A DNA stretch of 64,000 nucleotides, from NCBI RefSeq assembly GCF_009858175.1, contig NZ_CP047393.1, forward strand, positions 3,720,001 through 3,784,000. Reading direction: 5' to 3'. Position 1 is the stretch's first letter, and every line of letters starts with the position of its first letter. A model generated the notes under the pieces. The model saw only the letters and a program-made list of their open reading frames with translations. It was not told the DNA's origin and did not search any database. Positions 1 through 8,890 of the stretch are shown here, in pieces. Origin of the DNA: Pontibacillus sp. HMF3514. GTDB taxonomy: Bacteria > Bacillota > Bacilli > Bacillales > BH030062. Made by a program: the position numbers and the translations under genes.

Positions 1-245
1 GGGTGTAATCCCAAGCCAATATCAACAACATTTGGTTCTGCTTGATTAAAGCTAAAAAAGCCAATTACGCTACCATTCTTATAAACACTAAAGGATTTAT
101 CCTCTCGTTGTTTGGGGTCTAAAAATTCCTCAAGATCCTCTTCATCAGCTGAAATATCATAAAAGGCGTACTCCCCTTCATAATGCCATTGACTTGCTAT
201 ATATTCTGCTTCACTTTGAGTCATCGGTTGAAATGTGTACGTCAC
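1..245 (-). CDS. GNAT-type N-acetyltransferase, partial (C-terminus beyond window)
   Basis: The gene reads leftward from a GTG at 245-243 with an AGGAGG ribosome binding site just upstream (about 253-258), and runs off the window edge after about 81 residues. The visible part has the strand-strand pattern of the acetyl-CoA-dependent GNAT fold: a segment with SVYKNGSVIGFFSF followed by VVDIGLGLHP, where the last motif resembles the start of the acetyl-CoA pyrophosphate-binding segment. The substrate cannot be told. It is probably monocistronic because the next gene upstream has its own terminator. Confidence 0.7.
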   Translation of the reverse strand, partial: MTYTFQPMTQSEAEYIASQWHYEGEYAFYDISADEEDLEEFLDPKQREDKSFSVYKNGSVIGFFSFNQAEPNVVDIGLGLH

Positions 246-335
246 TGTTTTCCTCCTTATCTCAATTATTATTTCAAATTTTCAAACAATTTTAAAGGTA
301 AATAAGCAAAGTACAGGAAATACCAATAAAAAAAA

Positions 336-377
336 AGATGCATATAAAAGGTCAAAACCAACTCTTCTTATGCATCT
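336..377 (-). terminator. Intrinsic terminator of the cupin gene
   Basis: Nine-base arms AGATGCATA / TATGCATCT close a hairpin ten bases after the cupin stop codon. On the minus strand it is followed by a run of nine T. Confidence 0.75.
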
Positions 378-386
378 CTCATCCAC

Positions 387-761
387 TTATATATTTTGAG
401 GTTGTAAGGTTACTTCTTGCATTCTTTCCTCAGGTTTTAATTTCCCTGATTCAACCGCAATCACTGTCATACCCGTTTCAGATCCAGATGCATGGCTTTC
501 CCCCGTCACCCAAAAAGCTGCAATTCCTTTTTGAATCGGATACGTAACACCATCTTCTCCATAAACCCAACCTTCACCTTCCATAACTACGAATAGCTGG
601 TCGCACGCTGCCTCATGCTCCCCAACATTACCACCTTCCGGGATGTGCATACATCCTATATGTGCACCGTCCTCTATTAACAGTAACGGTGACATAGAAA
701 ACGTAGAATCATATTGTGTAATCGATTTTGCTACCTTTTCATCAAATCGAAAAAATTTCAT
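387..761 (-). CDS. Small cupin-domain protein
   Basis: 124 residues, about the length of a single-domain cupin. Residues 30-75 carry the first cupin motif region (HIPEGGNVGEHEAACDQLFV, then a GEGWVYGEDG turn), and residues 85-105 the second strand set with a HASGSETG histidine. The metal-binding histidines are only partly conserved (one H near EHEAA, one near SHASG), so catalysis is uncertain; such proteins are often sensors or small-molecule binding proteins. The ATG start at 761 has a GGGGGAG ribosome binding site. Confidence 0.75.
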   Translation of the reverse strand: MKFFRFDEKVAKSITQYDSTFSMSPLLLIEDGAHIGCMHIPEGGNVGEHEAACDQLFVVMEGEGWVYGEDGVTYPIQKGIAAFWVTGESHASGSETGMTVIAVESGKLKPEERMQEVTLQPQNI

Positions 762-922
762 TCATTCTCCCCCTGTATTTTAAGTTGCACTGACATATAA
801 TCCCCTCCTAAGCTTAAATTCTTCCACTCCTTTTCCCTATTTCCTTCTTTCAAACTAGGATTTTAATGCTCGTTTCTTGTATCCTAGAAAGAAGAATGAT
901 TTTTTTAGGAGGCGCTATATAT

Positions 923-1855
923 ATGAAAACTTTATCCCCAAATGCATTTCAGCAAGCACGAAACTGGATCATGACAGAAGCACGTCCTTTGGAACAAGCT
1001 CTTTTCTCATACGAATATGAAAATGGTTCAGCAGATGATGTTCTAAATGAGCTTGCAAAATTTCAAAATAAAGATGGTGGGTTTGGCAACGGTTTAGAAG
1101 CTGACTTTCGCATGCCACACTCCTCCCCTATGGCCACATCAGTGGGTCTTCAGCACTTAATTCAATTTGCTGATCAACCTAAAGCTGAACCAATGATCCA
1201 AAATGCAATCCGCTACTTGGAATACTCTTTCCTCGAAGAGCGTCAAGGCTGGTTGGCGGTACCTAAAGAAGTAAACGAATATCCTCATGCCTTTTGGTGG
1301 ACGGTACATGAGAATGGGATGTCATGGATTGATGACAACTGGGGGAACCCTAGTGCGGAGTTAATTGGCTATCTTCATATTTTTGAACATTATGTAGCAG
1401 CATTAAATGTACCAAAACTTGTGGATCAGGCTGTTCAACACTTTTTAAACTTAGAAAAGTTCGAGTCAGAGCATGAAATTTATTGTTACTTACGCTTACT
1501 TGCTATGGTTCCATCACAGCGTACGGAGAAAGTAGAAAAACAAATTGAGCGAGCCGTACAATCTGTTGTAAAACTAGACCGTGAAAATTGGGAGAAATAC
1601 GTCCCATTCCCCCTTAAATTTGTAGCAAGTCCTGAATCGAAAACGTACGGCATTCCTCAATTTAAAGTCGAGGATAACTTAGATTATTTTGTAGAGAAAA
1701 TTGAAGAGCATGGTGTAATAGAACCAACATGGGCATGGAATGATTATATGAATGTATGGGAAGAAGCAAAGCGTGAGTGGACAGGAGCCCTTACACTCGG
1801 AACATTGGGTGGGCTTAAACGATTCAATCGTATGGAAGCAGAAAACAAGTTATAA
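923..1855 (+). CDS. Alpha/alpha-toroid (prenyltransferase/terpene-cyclase-like) protein of unknown function
   Basis: 310 residues starting at ATG 923, chosen over an upstream in-frame ATG because TTAGGAGG lies eight to ten bases before it. Residues about 45-60 read FQNKDGGFGNGLEADFRM, which matches the QxxDGGFG repeat signature of squalene-cyclase/prenyltransferase-type alpha-alpha barrels; the remainder is helical with scattered Trp and Tyr. No signal peptide or membrane segment is visible and the DXDD motif of true cyclases is absent, so a cyclase role is not supported. Function unknown. Confidence 0.7.
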   Translation: MKTLSPNAFQQARNWIMTEARPLEQALFSYEYENGSADDVLNELAKFQNKDGGFGNGLEADFRMPHSSPMATSVGLQHLIQFADQPKAEPMIQNAIRYLEYSFLEERQGWLAVPKEVNEYPHAFWWTVHENGMSWIDDNWGNPSAELIGYLHIFEHYVAALNVPKLVDQAVQHFLNLEKFESEHEIYCYLRLLAMVPSQRTEKVEKQIERAVQSVVKLDRENWEKYVPFPLKFVASPESKTYGIPQFKVEDNLDYFVEKIEEHGVIEPTWAWNDYMNVWEEAKREWTGALTLGTLGGLKRFNRMEAENKL

Positions 1856-2018
1856 CTTATACCCTTATCATATAATTTTCAAACCATTTTTTCTTTGAAC
1901 AGTGATCTAATGAAACAAATCAATCGATAGCTTAGCGAAGATCACTTACAGATAAGTATTAAATGTGACATCCCCTATGCTATCCTATCTTTACGCCTAG
2001 AAAACAAAGGAGAATCTT

Positions 2019-2588
2019 ATGAGTGATCGGGATTTAACACTTTATCAAAAGGTCCTCGATGGCGATAAACAAGCGCTTGAAGAGATCTATGATAAGTACG
2101 AAAAACTATTGTTTTCTTTTGCCTATAAAACATGTGGCCAAAAAGAAATGGCAGAAGAAATAATACAAGAGGTCTTTATTAAACTTTGGACGCAAAAAGC
2201 AACATACGATGAGTCCAAAGGGAAGTTCTCCTCTTGGATTATGACAATTACACGCTATACGAGTATTGATACCGTTCGGAAAAAGGAGAACCACAACTAT
2301 TCCCTTGAAGAAGAACGAGATACGCTGCACCAAGAAGAACCTTCAGCTGAAGATTTAGCTGAATGGCGAGAACAAGGCGAACTCATACGAAGAGCTATGA
2401 AGAAATTATCTAAAGAACAAGGTAAAATTATAAAATTATTTTATTTTAAAGGATTAACTCAGCAAGAGATTGCAAATAAATGTAATTTATCCCTCGGAAC
2501 AGTAAAGGGACGAATACGCTTAGCTTTAAAACATCTAAGAAAAGAGTTATCGAACAACAAAGAGAAAGGGGGTGTGCGTGATGCGTAA
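2019..2588 (+). CDS. ECF-type RNA polymerase sigma factor
   Basis: 189 residues. Region 2 spans about residues 20-90 (AEEIIQEVFIKLW, then FSSWIMTITRYTSIDTVRKK), and region 4 about 125-175 (KLSKEQGKIIKLFYFKGLTQ and QEIANKCNLSLGTVKGRIR, a helix-turn-helix that binds the -35 element). It directs RNA polymerase to a dedicated promoter set. The ATG has an AAAGGAG site. The gene overlaps the next one by eight bases and that gene encodes a zinc-finger/RskA-type anti-sigma factor, so the two form a sigma/anti-sigma pair of the SigK-RskA type. The stimulus and regulon cannot be read from this window. Confidence 0.93.
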   Translation: MSDRDLTLYQKVLDGDKQALEEIYDKYEKLLFSFAYKTCGQKEMAEEIIQEVFIKLWTQKATYDESKGKFSSWIMTITRYTSIDTVRKKENHNYSLEEERDTLHQEEPSAEDLAEWREQGELIRRAMKKLSKEQGKIIKLFYFKGLTQQEIANKCNLSLGTVKGRIRLALKHLRKELSNNKEKGGVRDA

Positions 2589-3375
2589 CAACTGTGATCT
2601 GTTAATTGATTATTTTAATGGTCAACTTACAAAAGAAGAAGAAGAAGCTTTTGAACAACATTTAGAAACATGTTCGGATTGTAAGGAAGAATTAGCCGAA
2701 CTTCGAGAAATGACAGAAGATCTACCTTTTGCTTCGGAACCTGTAGAACCAACTGAAGGAATGAAGAATCGTGTTTTAAGTGGCGTTTTCGGTGAAGAAA
2801 ACACAGAAGATGAACTTCAAGAAAGCTCATCAACTACTCATTCAGCAGCCCCTTCATATCGCAAAGAGGAATCTGAAAATGAATTAGCATCGCGCTACAC
2901 TCGAAAACAGCCAAGAGGAATAAAACCATGGATGGTTACAACGCTAGCTGCTGCGTTAATGTTATCGCTTATTGGAAATATGTACGCCTTTTTACAAGAG
3001 CCCGAAACAACGAAACCTGATCCAGAAGAAGAATCAATCGATCAAGTTGTTCGTCGTGTTACGCTACAAGGTAAAACCTCTGGCAAAGCAACTGCTTCTA
3101 TTATTAAACAAAATGAAAATCAAATCTTATCTGTTGATGCCCAAAACCTTCAACAACTAGAGGGAGAAGAGGTTTATCAGGTATGGTTGCTTGAAGGAGA
3201 AACCCCTTATCGCGCTGGAAGCTTTGTTGCGAATCAAAACGGTGAAGGTGCTGTCTCCTTTTCGATGGATCAACTCCCTAATGATAAAACATGGGATATG
3301 ATCGCTATATCTAAAGAACCAGATGCAACAAGTAAAAAGCCACGAGGAAATATTGTTTTAAGCACTAAGTTTTAA
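2581..3375 (+). CDS. RskA-type transmembrane anti-sigma factor
   Basis: 264 residues from ATG 2581; an upstream in-frame GTG at 2572 sits inside the AGGGGG ribosome binding site and is less likely. The N-terminus holds a zinc-binding anti-sigma motif (FEQHLETCSDC, H-x3-C-x2-C). A single membrane helix lies at about residues 118-140 (WMVTTLAAALMLSLIGNMYAF). The outside part matches the anti-sigma-K RskA C-terminal domain (VYQVWLLEGETPYRAG; KTWDMIAISKEPD). It should hold the upstream sigma factor inactive until regulated proteolysis. Start overlaps the sigma gene stop, indicating translational coupling. Confidence 0.88.
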   Translation: MRNNCDLLIDYFNGQLTKEEEEAFEQHLETCSDCKEELAELREMTEDLPFASEPVEPTEGMKNRVLSGVFGEENTEDELQESSSTTHSAAPSYRKEESENELASRYTRKQPRGIKPWMVTTLAAALMLSLIGNMYAFLQEPETTKPDPEEESIDQVVRRVTLQGKTSGKATASIIKQNENQILSVDAQNLQQLEGEEVYQVWLLEGETPYRAGSFVANQNGEGAVSFSMDQLPNDKTWDMIAISKEPDATSKKPRGNIVLSTKF

Positions 3376-3376
3376 T

Positions 3377-3416
3377 AAAAGACCCGAATCATGAACTGGC
3401 ATGATTCGGGTCTTTT
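3377..3416. terminator. Bidirectional intrinsic terminator
   Basis: Perfect 17-base arms AAAAGACCCGAATCATG / CATGATTCGGGTCTTTT with a six-base loop lie between the convergent anti-sigma gene and the YczE-like gene, able to stop both. Confidence 0.9.
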
Positions 3417-3420
3417 TACT

Positions 3421-4059
3421 TTACATTGAGAGTTCAAAACGCTCTTGATAATGGGGATGATACTGAAAATACAGTGGATATCCTCTTACATAACAATACT
3501 GAATAATGGGACCAGCAAAAGCTACCCCTAGAGCTGTCCCAATGCCAACAGGTCCTCCAATTAGAAGTGCTGTAGTCGATGTAGTTAGAGCAACCATCGT
3601 CTGGCTAACACGAAGGCTAAATTTTAATCGATGAGAAATCGCTAGGAATAACTGATCAACAGGTGCACGTGGCAATTGCGGAAGAATATAAATGGCAACA
3701 CCAAGTGCACTTAACCCTATCCCTATAACAAGAAAAGTAAATTGAACCATAAATGGAGCACTGGATAAGCTTAAATTATGAAGTACAATTTCCAACCAAA
3801 AGTCTAATATCAGACTTTCTAATACTAATGGAACAATCGCTTTCCATTCTGGCGTTTGCTTTACCAACCCTGCATTGATAAATATAAAAATTAATTGAAA
3901 TGCAGCATACCACATTCCAACAGTTAATCCGAACAAATCTGAAAGCCCCACAAACAGAGCTGTCCAAAAACCTGCCCCTAACGTCGCTTTAATTAACAGG
4001 GCAACACCAAAAAAGTTCACAAGCATACCTAAAAGATATACGGCAATACGATAGGACAT
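3421..4059 (-). CDS. YczE/YitT-like integral membrane protein
   Basis: 212 residues with about five hydrophobic helices (for example IAVYLLGMLVNFFGVALLIK at the N-terminus and FTFLVIGIGLSALGVAIYIL mid-protein). The early LGAGFWTALFVGLSDLFGLTVG pattern is typical of the YczE/YyaS/YitT group of Bacillus membrane proteins, whose biochemical function is unknown; B. subtilis YczE has been linked to surfactin production. ATG start with GAGGAATTCGTC upstream. Monocistronic, ending at a shared terminator. Confidence 0.75.
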   Translation of the reverse strand: MSYRIAVYLLGMLVNFFGVALLIKATLGAGFWTALFVGLSDLFGLTVGMWYAAFQLIFIFINAGLVKQTPEWKAIVPLVLESLILDFWLEIVLHNLSLSSAPFMVQFTFLVIGIGLSALGVAIYILPQLPRAPVDQLFLAISHRLKFSLRVSQTMVALTTSTTALLIGGPVGIGTALGVAFAGPIIQYCYVRGYPLYFQYHPHYQERFELSM

Positions 4060-4375
4060 GACGAATTCCTCGCTTTACTCTTGATTGATGAAAACGTTAA
4101 TGTCGTTTTTACCTCAGGCGATTTTAAAGCTATATCGTTCAGTGGTCAATAAAATTAATAAAAGTTTTACAATCACTTTTTTTCCTGTTCTCATCTGTAT
4201 TACAGGACTCTTCATTCCATTAATTGTCTTATATTTAAAAAGCCCTAACCGGAGAGAACCAGACCGTCCTTCTATGTTCGTGCCTATGTGTCACGGTCTT
4301 TAGGTGAAGATGGGTGTAGAAGGATCCGAAGAAATGACCTATTATATGAAAAGAAAAGTCGATACGCTTTCTAGA
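4060..4375. other. Intergenic stretch without a supported gene
   Basis: A 72-codon plus-strand open frame (4085-4303) with one hydrophobic segment is present but lacks a ribosome binding site and matches nothing I recognise. A following frame (about 4308-4383) reads into the hydrolase terminator. The left part should carry the promoter of the YczE-like gene. I do not call a gene here. Confidence 0.4.
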
Positions 4376-4402
4376 TTATACTGAAGCTAGAAACGTATCG
4401 AC
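4357..4402 (-). terminator. Terminator overlapping the hydrolase stop codon
   Basis: Arms GTCGATACG(C)TTTCTAG and CTAGAAACGTATCGAC pair with the hydrolase stop codon in the loop; the minus strand continues into TTTTCTTTTC. The plus strand also has a T run after the hairpin. Confidence 0.65.
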
Positions 4403-5218
4403 CTCTTTTTGATATAAAACTTGTTCTTCTAAGAATGGGTAATGGTTACTCTCATGAAATATGATTAGTTTAGAATTCTCTATAAGCGCATTCATTTCAA
4501 CAGAATATTCTACTGGACATTGGACATCATGTTTTCCGCACAAGATCAGAGTAGGTGTGGTAATATAGGATAACTTTTTCGTAATATCATACGTATGTAC
4601 CTCACGAGCAAAAAAGTTCATCCGTTCAACAGCCATGCCTTTTTGCACGTCAGCTGTGAAGTATTCATCATAATTCTCCGGTCTAAATAAGGATAACTTA
4701 GTTCTTTGTATCTTTATTTTATCTCGTTCATCCTTTGATAGATTAGGATCTTTTAGTTTTTCAATTAGCTCTTGCATATGTTGATACTGAGGGTGCTCTT
4801 CATTATATATGCACTGTGGGGAGTTAGAGAAATACTCTCGTGCAGCTGATCCAACGATGATTAAGTTTTTAAGTGAGGTAGAAGCGTACGCCCCATACAT
4901 AAGGCCAATCATGCCCCCTGTCGAATGACCTGCAAATCCCCAAGTTTTGTATCCTAATGCATGCCGAATGGATTCCAGATCAAACACCGTTTCCAGAAGA
5001 CTAAATTGATAGGCGTGAACTGCACGTTCTGACTCACCTGTCCCTCTCAAATTAACCAAGAATACTGTATTCGTTCTTGTAAAACAATCAGCAAAGAGAT
5101 CCCCACTCTCGTTATATTGGGCATATAAATGAGATACACACAAAGGTGGTCCTTCTCCTTTTACAAAAACCTCAAAAGTCCCACGTTCAGCTTCAACCAT
5201 AACCTTTTTCCACTTCAA
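4376..5218 (-). CDS. Alpha/beta-fold hydrolase (proline iminopeptidase-like)
   Basis: 280 residues from TTG 5218, which follows a full AAGGAGGTGATC site at the right spacing; a longer reading frame (to 5296) would overlap the upstream acetyltransferase. The nucleophile elbow is GFAGHSTGG (Ser at about residue 110), with an acid in LILCGKHDVQCPVEYS and the catalytic His in ESNHYPFLEE, so the triad is complete. NLRGTGESER resembles the strand-4 loop of proline iminopeptidase/epoxide hydrolase-type enzymes. Substrate unknown; cytoplasmic. It likely forms an operon with the acetyltransferase and serine hydrolase upstream. Confidence 0.83.
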   Translation of the reverse strand: MKWKKVMVEAERGTFEVFVKGEGPPLCVSHLYAQYNESGDLFADCFTRTNTVFLVNLRGTGESERAVHAYQFSLLETVFDLESIRHALGYKTWGFAGHSTGGMIGLMYGAYASTSLKNLIIVGSAAREYFSNSPQCIYNEEHPQYQHMQELIEKLKDPNLSKDERDKIKIQRTKLSLFRPENYDEYFTADVQKGMAVERMNFFAREVHTYDITKKLSYITTPTLILCGKHDVQCPVEYSVEMNALIENSKLIIFHESNHYPFLEEQVLYQKEVDTFLASV

Positions 5219-5234
5219 CTGATCACCTCCTTTT

Positions 5235-5630
5235 TCACTTCTTTGTACGATGTAAGACATACTGAGATGAACTACTTCGAAACCCCGTCTTTTCATAAAA
5301 TGGAATCAACGTTTCGTCACAAAATAAGCTAATAATATCGATATGCTGTAATTCATGTAGCAAACGTTCAATAATCTGACTCCCAATATCTTTGTGCCGA
5401 TATTGATGATGGACGACAACATCCTCAACATAGGCTCGATACTTTCCATCTGTTACAGCTCTAGCAAATCCAACTAATTCATCATCAATCCATGCACCTA
5501 CTGAGATCGTTCTCTCAAGTATTACTTGTATTTCGTCTTCTTTCCTCTCTGCCCACCAGCCAACATTTTGGTATAACTTCATTACACTTTTGGCGGGGAT
5601 GACCCTTTCATCATAACTATTGATCTCCAC
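5235..5630 (-). CDS. GNAT family N-acetyltransferase
   Basis: 131 residues. VEDVVVHHQYRHKDIGSQII (about 72-91) is the acetyl-CoA-binding motif A (usually Q/RxxGxG/A; here RHKDIG), and FYEKTGFRSSSSQYVL is the C-terminal strand. The GTG start at 5630 lies just after the stop of the upstream serine hydrolase gene, so translation is probably coupled. Acceptor unknown. Confidence 0.82.
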   Translation of the reverse strand: MEINSYDERVIPAKSVMKLYQNVGWWAERKEDEIQVILERTISVGAWIDDELVGFARAVTDGKYRAYVEDVVVHHQYRHKDIGSQIIERLLHELQHIDIISLFCDETLIPFYEKTGFRSSSSQYVLHRTKK

Positions 5631-5637
5631 TAATCAC

Positions 5638-6393
5638 TCATCCTTCTTGTTTTCCCTTCCACATGTTATAAAGAGGGAGCATGATATCATCTACAAAACG
5701 ATCCGCTTCGTCTCTGTTCTCTAAACCTTTTGCAGCGACCACCACAATGTAGGGATTCTCTTGAAAAGCGCCTAATATATTTATTTCAATTAACGAGTCA
5801 GATAATCCGCCTGTCATGTTGACTTGATGATGATAAGGAATCCTCACATGCTTGTCTTGCATCCGTACCATGCCCTGAATAACAGGTTCCCAAGTATCTG
5901 GGTCATGTTGATAACCGGTGTAAATGGATTGAACCAGCTGCGCAATCTCCACAAGTTGTCCACGGTGTTCCTCATCACTCGGATTCTCTGTAATATGAAT
6001 ACTCCTAAAATCCATTTCGAGTTGAGGTTGAATTCGTTGAAACCCTCCCAATCTACGAGCACAACATTTCGCTAAATCACGATCATGGCAAGCAATCATT
6101 CCTTCCACAACTTGTCCCAGCTGCAATGTATTACGCCTTTGCCAGTGTGGATAAAGTTGTTGAGTATCTTCATCAGGATCCACTTTCACTTCTGACACAA
6201 CGTCTTCCCAGGTCACTACTCCTTTCTCTACTAATTTAGCGATGCTGTACCCTATCACTACCTTTCCGGCTGATGCGAGTGGATACGACTCTAACTCGTT
6301 AACTTGTATAGATATACCTGGATTTTGCACAGAGTGAACAGATAATCCCCATGTCCCAGGTTGTATATTAAATTGTTCTATAAGTTTATTCAC
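5638..6393 (-). CDS. Class A beta-lactamase-fold serine hydrolase, active site partly degenerate
   Basis: 251 residues from GTG 6393, which has GAAGGGAG upstream. The frame stays open to an ATG at 6564, but that part lies across the start of the divergent oxidase gene and has no ribosome site. YPLASAGKVVIGYSIAKLVE contains the SxxK catalytic pair (Ser-Ala-Gly-Lys). The SDN motif position reads CHDRDLAKCC and the KTG box reads NMTGGLSD (Met for Lys), so classical penicillin hydrolysis is doubtful. No clear signal peptide, unlike true beta-lactamases. Better called a serine-hydrolase relative of unknown substrate. Confidence 0.7.
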   Translation of the reverse strand: MNKLIEQFNIQPGTWGLSVHSVQNPGISIQVNELESYPLASAGKVVIGYSIAKLVEKGVVTWEDVVSEVKVDPDEDTQQLYPHWQRRNTLQLGQVVEGMIACHDRDLAKCCARRLGGFQRIQPQLEMDFRSIHITENPSDEEHRGQLVEIAQLVQSIYTGYQHDPDTWEPVIQGMVRMQDKHVRIPYHHQVNMTGGLSDSLIEINILGAFQENPYIVVVAAKGLENRDEADRFVDDIMLPLYNMWKGKQEG

Positions 6394-6524
6394 AGTTGCA
6401 CGACTCCCTTCTCGGTAATTTATTCTGTAGCGTTGTGGATAATCCTTGTTTTGTGCATAACTTTTTCCTATTTCGGGATAAATAGGACAGATAGAATACA
6501 TAGATAGTAACTGAGGTGAAGCTT

Positions 6525-7856
6525 GTGGATACGGTGGATTTAGCCCGTGCGTTATTTGGTACATCGCTCGGTTTTCATATTATCTACGCCACAATTGGTG
6601 TAGGTGTTCCTCTCATGATTATCATTGCTGAGGTCATGTACATTATCAAAAAAGATAAGGACTATGCTTTAATGGCAAAACGTTGGACGAAAGGGTTCGC
6701 CATTCTTTTAGCAGTGGCCATCGCTTCAGGAACAATTGTCGGTGTATTAATGTCCTTACTGTTCCCTGGTTTCATGGAGATTGTCGGCCAAGTCATTGCA
6801 TTACCTTTCCAAATAGAGATTTTTGCGTTTTTAATTGAAGCTGTATTTATGTCCATCTATTTGTATGCAGCTGATCGTTTACCTTCATGGATGAGACTTG
6901 TAAGCATAATCTCTGTAGCTATAGGAGCAGTTGGATCAGCTATATTGATCACGGATGCCCACGCTTGGATGAATACACCAGCGGGATTCGAGATGACAGC
7001 TAATGGTGAAGTGATAAACGTAGATCCTTGGGCAGCTTTTTTCAATCCTAGCTTTTTTGTTACAGCTACCCATGTAGCTGTATCTGCATATATGACAGTT
7101 GCATTCTTAATTGGGTCAATAGCTGGCTTACGATTATTACGTTCTAGTATTTCTTCTGAAGAACGAAAGTACCATCAAAAAAGTTTTATGATCGCGGTTT
7201 ATCTAGGGGCTTTCATGTCCCTTGCCACAGCCATTAATGGACACGAAACTGCTCAAATGCTTCATGAGTATAACCCAAGAAAACTAGCAGCTGCCGAGGG
7301 ATTATTTGAGACAACAGACTATGCCCCTTTATCCATTGGAGGTTGGACTTCCAGAGAAAAAGAAGAGGTTATTTATGCTATAGAAGTTCCATATGCACTA
7401 AGCTTTTTAGCTGGAAACCGCTTTGATACAGAAGTAAAAGGCTTAAATGAATATCCTGAAGAACTTTGGCCACCTTTATATGTCCATACATTGTTTAATG
7501 TGATGGTAGGGATCGGCAGTGTACTTATTGCCTTATCTCTATTTGCACTCTTCTGGCGTCATGTCTTGAAAAGGGATTGGCCTGGTTGGATGCTCGCCCT
7601 TTTTGTTGCAGGAGGTCCACTTGCACTAATCGGGATTGAGGCAGGTTGGTGTTTCAGTTGTATCGGCAGACAGCCTTACACGATCGTGAACGTATTAAAA
7701 ACGGCCGATGCAGCAACCAAAGCGAATAATGTAGGGGTTTTGTTTGTACTATTTATATCTCTTTACCTAGTGCTGTTATTCGTAACGGTCTTTGTTATGT
7801 CATTTTATTTCAAACGAAACCCTGTACAAAAAGAATTAGAGCAACGAGGAGTGTGA
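6525..7856 (+). CDS. cydA: Cytochrome bd-type quinol oxidase, subunit I
   Basis: 443 residues from GTG 6525 (TGAGGTGA upstream; an earlier GTG at 6516 overlaps that site). Subunit I of the terminal oxidase that oxidises quinol and reduces oxygen to water at the cytoplasmic membrane. The haem-ligand region FGTSLGFHIIYATIG is at the N-terminus, NGHETAQMLHEYNPRKLAAA precedes the quinol loop, and GRQPYTIVNVLKTADA is the C-terminal signature. The quinol loop is short, as in cyanide-insensitive-type enzymes and B. subtilis YthA, so a YthA orthologue is as likely as CydA itself. About nine membrane helices. Followed six bases later by subunit II. Confidence 0.93.
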   Translation: MDTVDLARALFGTSLGFHIIYATIGVGVPLMIIIAEVMYIIKKDKDYALMAKRWTKGFAILLAVAIASGTIVGVLMSLLFPGFMEIVGQVIALPFQIEIFAFLIEAVFMSIYLYAADRLPSWMRLVSIISVAIGAVGSAILITDAHAWMNTPAGFEMTANGEVINVDPWAAFFNPSFFVTATHVAVSAYMTVAFLIGSIAGLRLLRSSISSEERKYHQKSFMIAVYLGAFMSLATAINGHETAQMLHEYNPRKLAAAEGLFETTDYAPLSIGGWTSREKEEVIYAIEVPYALSFLAGNRFDTEVKGLNEYPEELWPPLYVHTLFNVMVGIGSVLIALSLFALFWRHVLKRDWPGWMLALFVAGGPLALIGIEAGWCFSCIGRQPYTIVNVLKTADAATKANNVGVLFVLFISLYLVLLFVTVFVMSFYFKRNPVQKELEQRGV

Positions 7857-7862
7857 TAGGTT

Positions 7863-8888
7863 GTGGAAGAATCTTTGATAGCAGTTACGATTCTATGGAG
7901 CTTTTTGTTTGTCTATTCCATGCTGGGATCACTTGATTTTGGATCAGGGTTCTGGGGAATGGTCTACGGAAAAAATCAAAACACAAACGCTTCTGCAATC
8001 GCCAATCGTTTTTTATCCCCAACTTGGGAAGTGACCAATGTGTTCCTTGTATTACTTGTTGTTGCTCTTGTGAGTTTCTTTCCATTTGCAACGTCTATGC
8101 TAGGAACACTTTTACTTGTGCCAATTGGATTAGGCTTGATTTTATTAACGATTCGTACGACCTTCATGGTTTTTGCCCATCATGTTCAGAAGTTTGGTGA
8201 CATGCTCAGGGTTACTTCAGGACTGACTGGATTATTGATACCTGCATTACTTGTGAGTATCTTACCCATCACCCTAGGGGGATTTATAGAAATGGAGAAC
8301 GGTTATCCAAAACTGATGTACGGAAAGCTATTGTCTAGCTCAACCACTTACATGCATATACTATTTGGCTTAAGTACGGAATTATTTTTATCTGCCTTGT
8401 TTTTAACAGATTATGCTCGTGAGGCAGGGGATCAGAGTGCGTTGAGAACATATCGTATGCACACGATTTGGCTCGGACCAGTAACCATGGTAATCGCAGT
8501 CTTAACTATATTCACTATGCCTAGTGAGGCCTCTTGGCTTGTGGATAATGTAGGGGAGAATTTATATGGATTCGGCATGTCCATCACGTTTTTCCTAATT
8601 GGTTACATCCTTCTATTTTTGAAAAAACCAAACGGAGAGGTCGGCTATACAAGGTGGGCAGTTATAGCTGTCATTCTTCAATACGGTTTTGCCATTTATG
8701 CATATGGCTCAGCACACTTACCCTATATAGTTTATCCCCACCTCACAATCAGTGATGGTTTTACAAATCCAGCAATGTTTTATCAACTATTGATTGCATA
8801 TATTATCGGCCTTTCCATACTTGTTCCGGCTTTTATTTTATTCTGGAGACTCTTCCTTAAAGATAAACGATATGTAAAGCAAGAGTAG
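7863..8888 (+). CDS. cydB: Cytochrome bd-type quinol oxidase, subunit II
   Basis: 341 residues beginning at GTG 7863 with GAGGAGTG upstream. About eight membrane helices. MLGSLDFGSGFWGMVYGKN near the start is the characteristic GxxDFGxGxW segment of subunit II, and ISDGFTNPAMFYQLL lies near the C-terminus. It pairs with subunit I to form the bd oxidase; no cydCD export genes or cydX-like small subunit follow. As with subunit I, a YthB-type assignment is possible. Confidence 0.92.
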   Translation: MEESLIAVTILWSFLFVYSMLGSLDFGSGFWGMVYGKNQNTNASAIANRFLSPTWEVTNVFLVLLVVALVSFFPFATSMLGTLLLVPIGLGLILLTIRTTFMVFAHHVQKFGDMLRVTSGLTGLLIPALLVSILPITLGGFIEMENGYPKLMYGKLLSSSTTYMHILFGLSTELFLSALFLTDYAREAGDQSALRTYRMHTIWLGPVTMVIAVLTIFTMPSEASWLVDNVGENLYGFGMSITFFLIGYILLFLKKPNGEVGYTRWAVIAVILQYGFAIYAYGSAHLPYIVYPHLTISDGFTNPAMFYQLLIAYIIGLSILVPAFILFWRLFLKDKRYVKQE

Positions 8889-8890
8889 AT

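Noticed and set aside
4085-4303. 72-codon plus-strand open frame with a hydrophobic helix
   Set aside because: No ribosome binding site before the ATG, no recognised family, and the end lies near a degraded stretch; not enough to call a gene.
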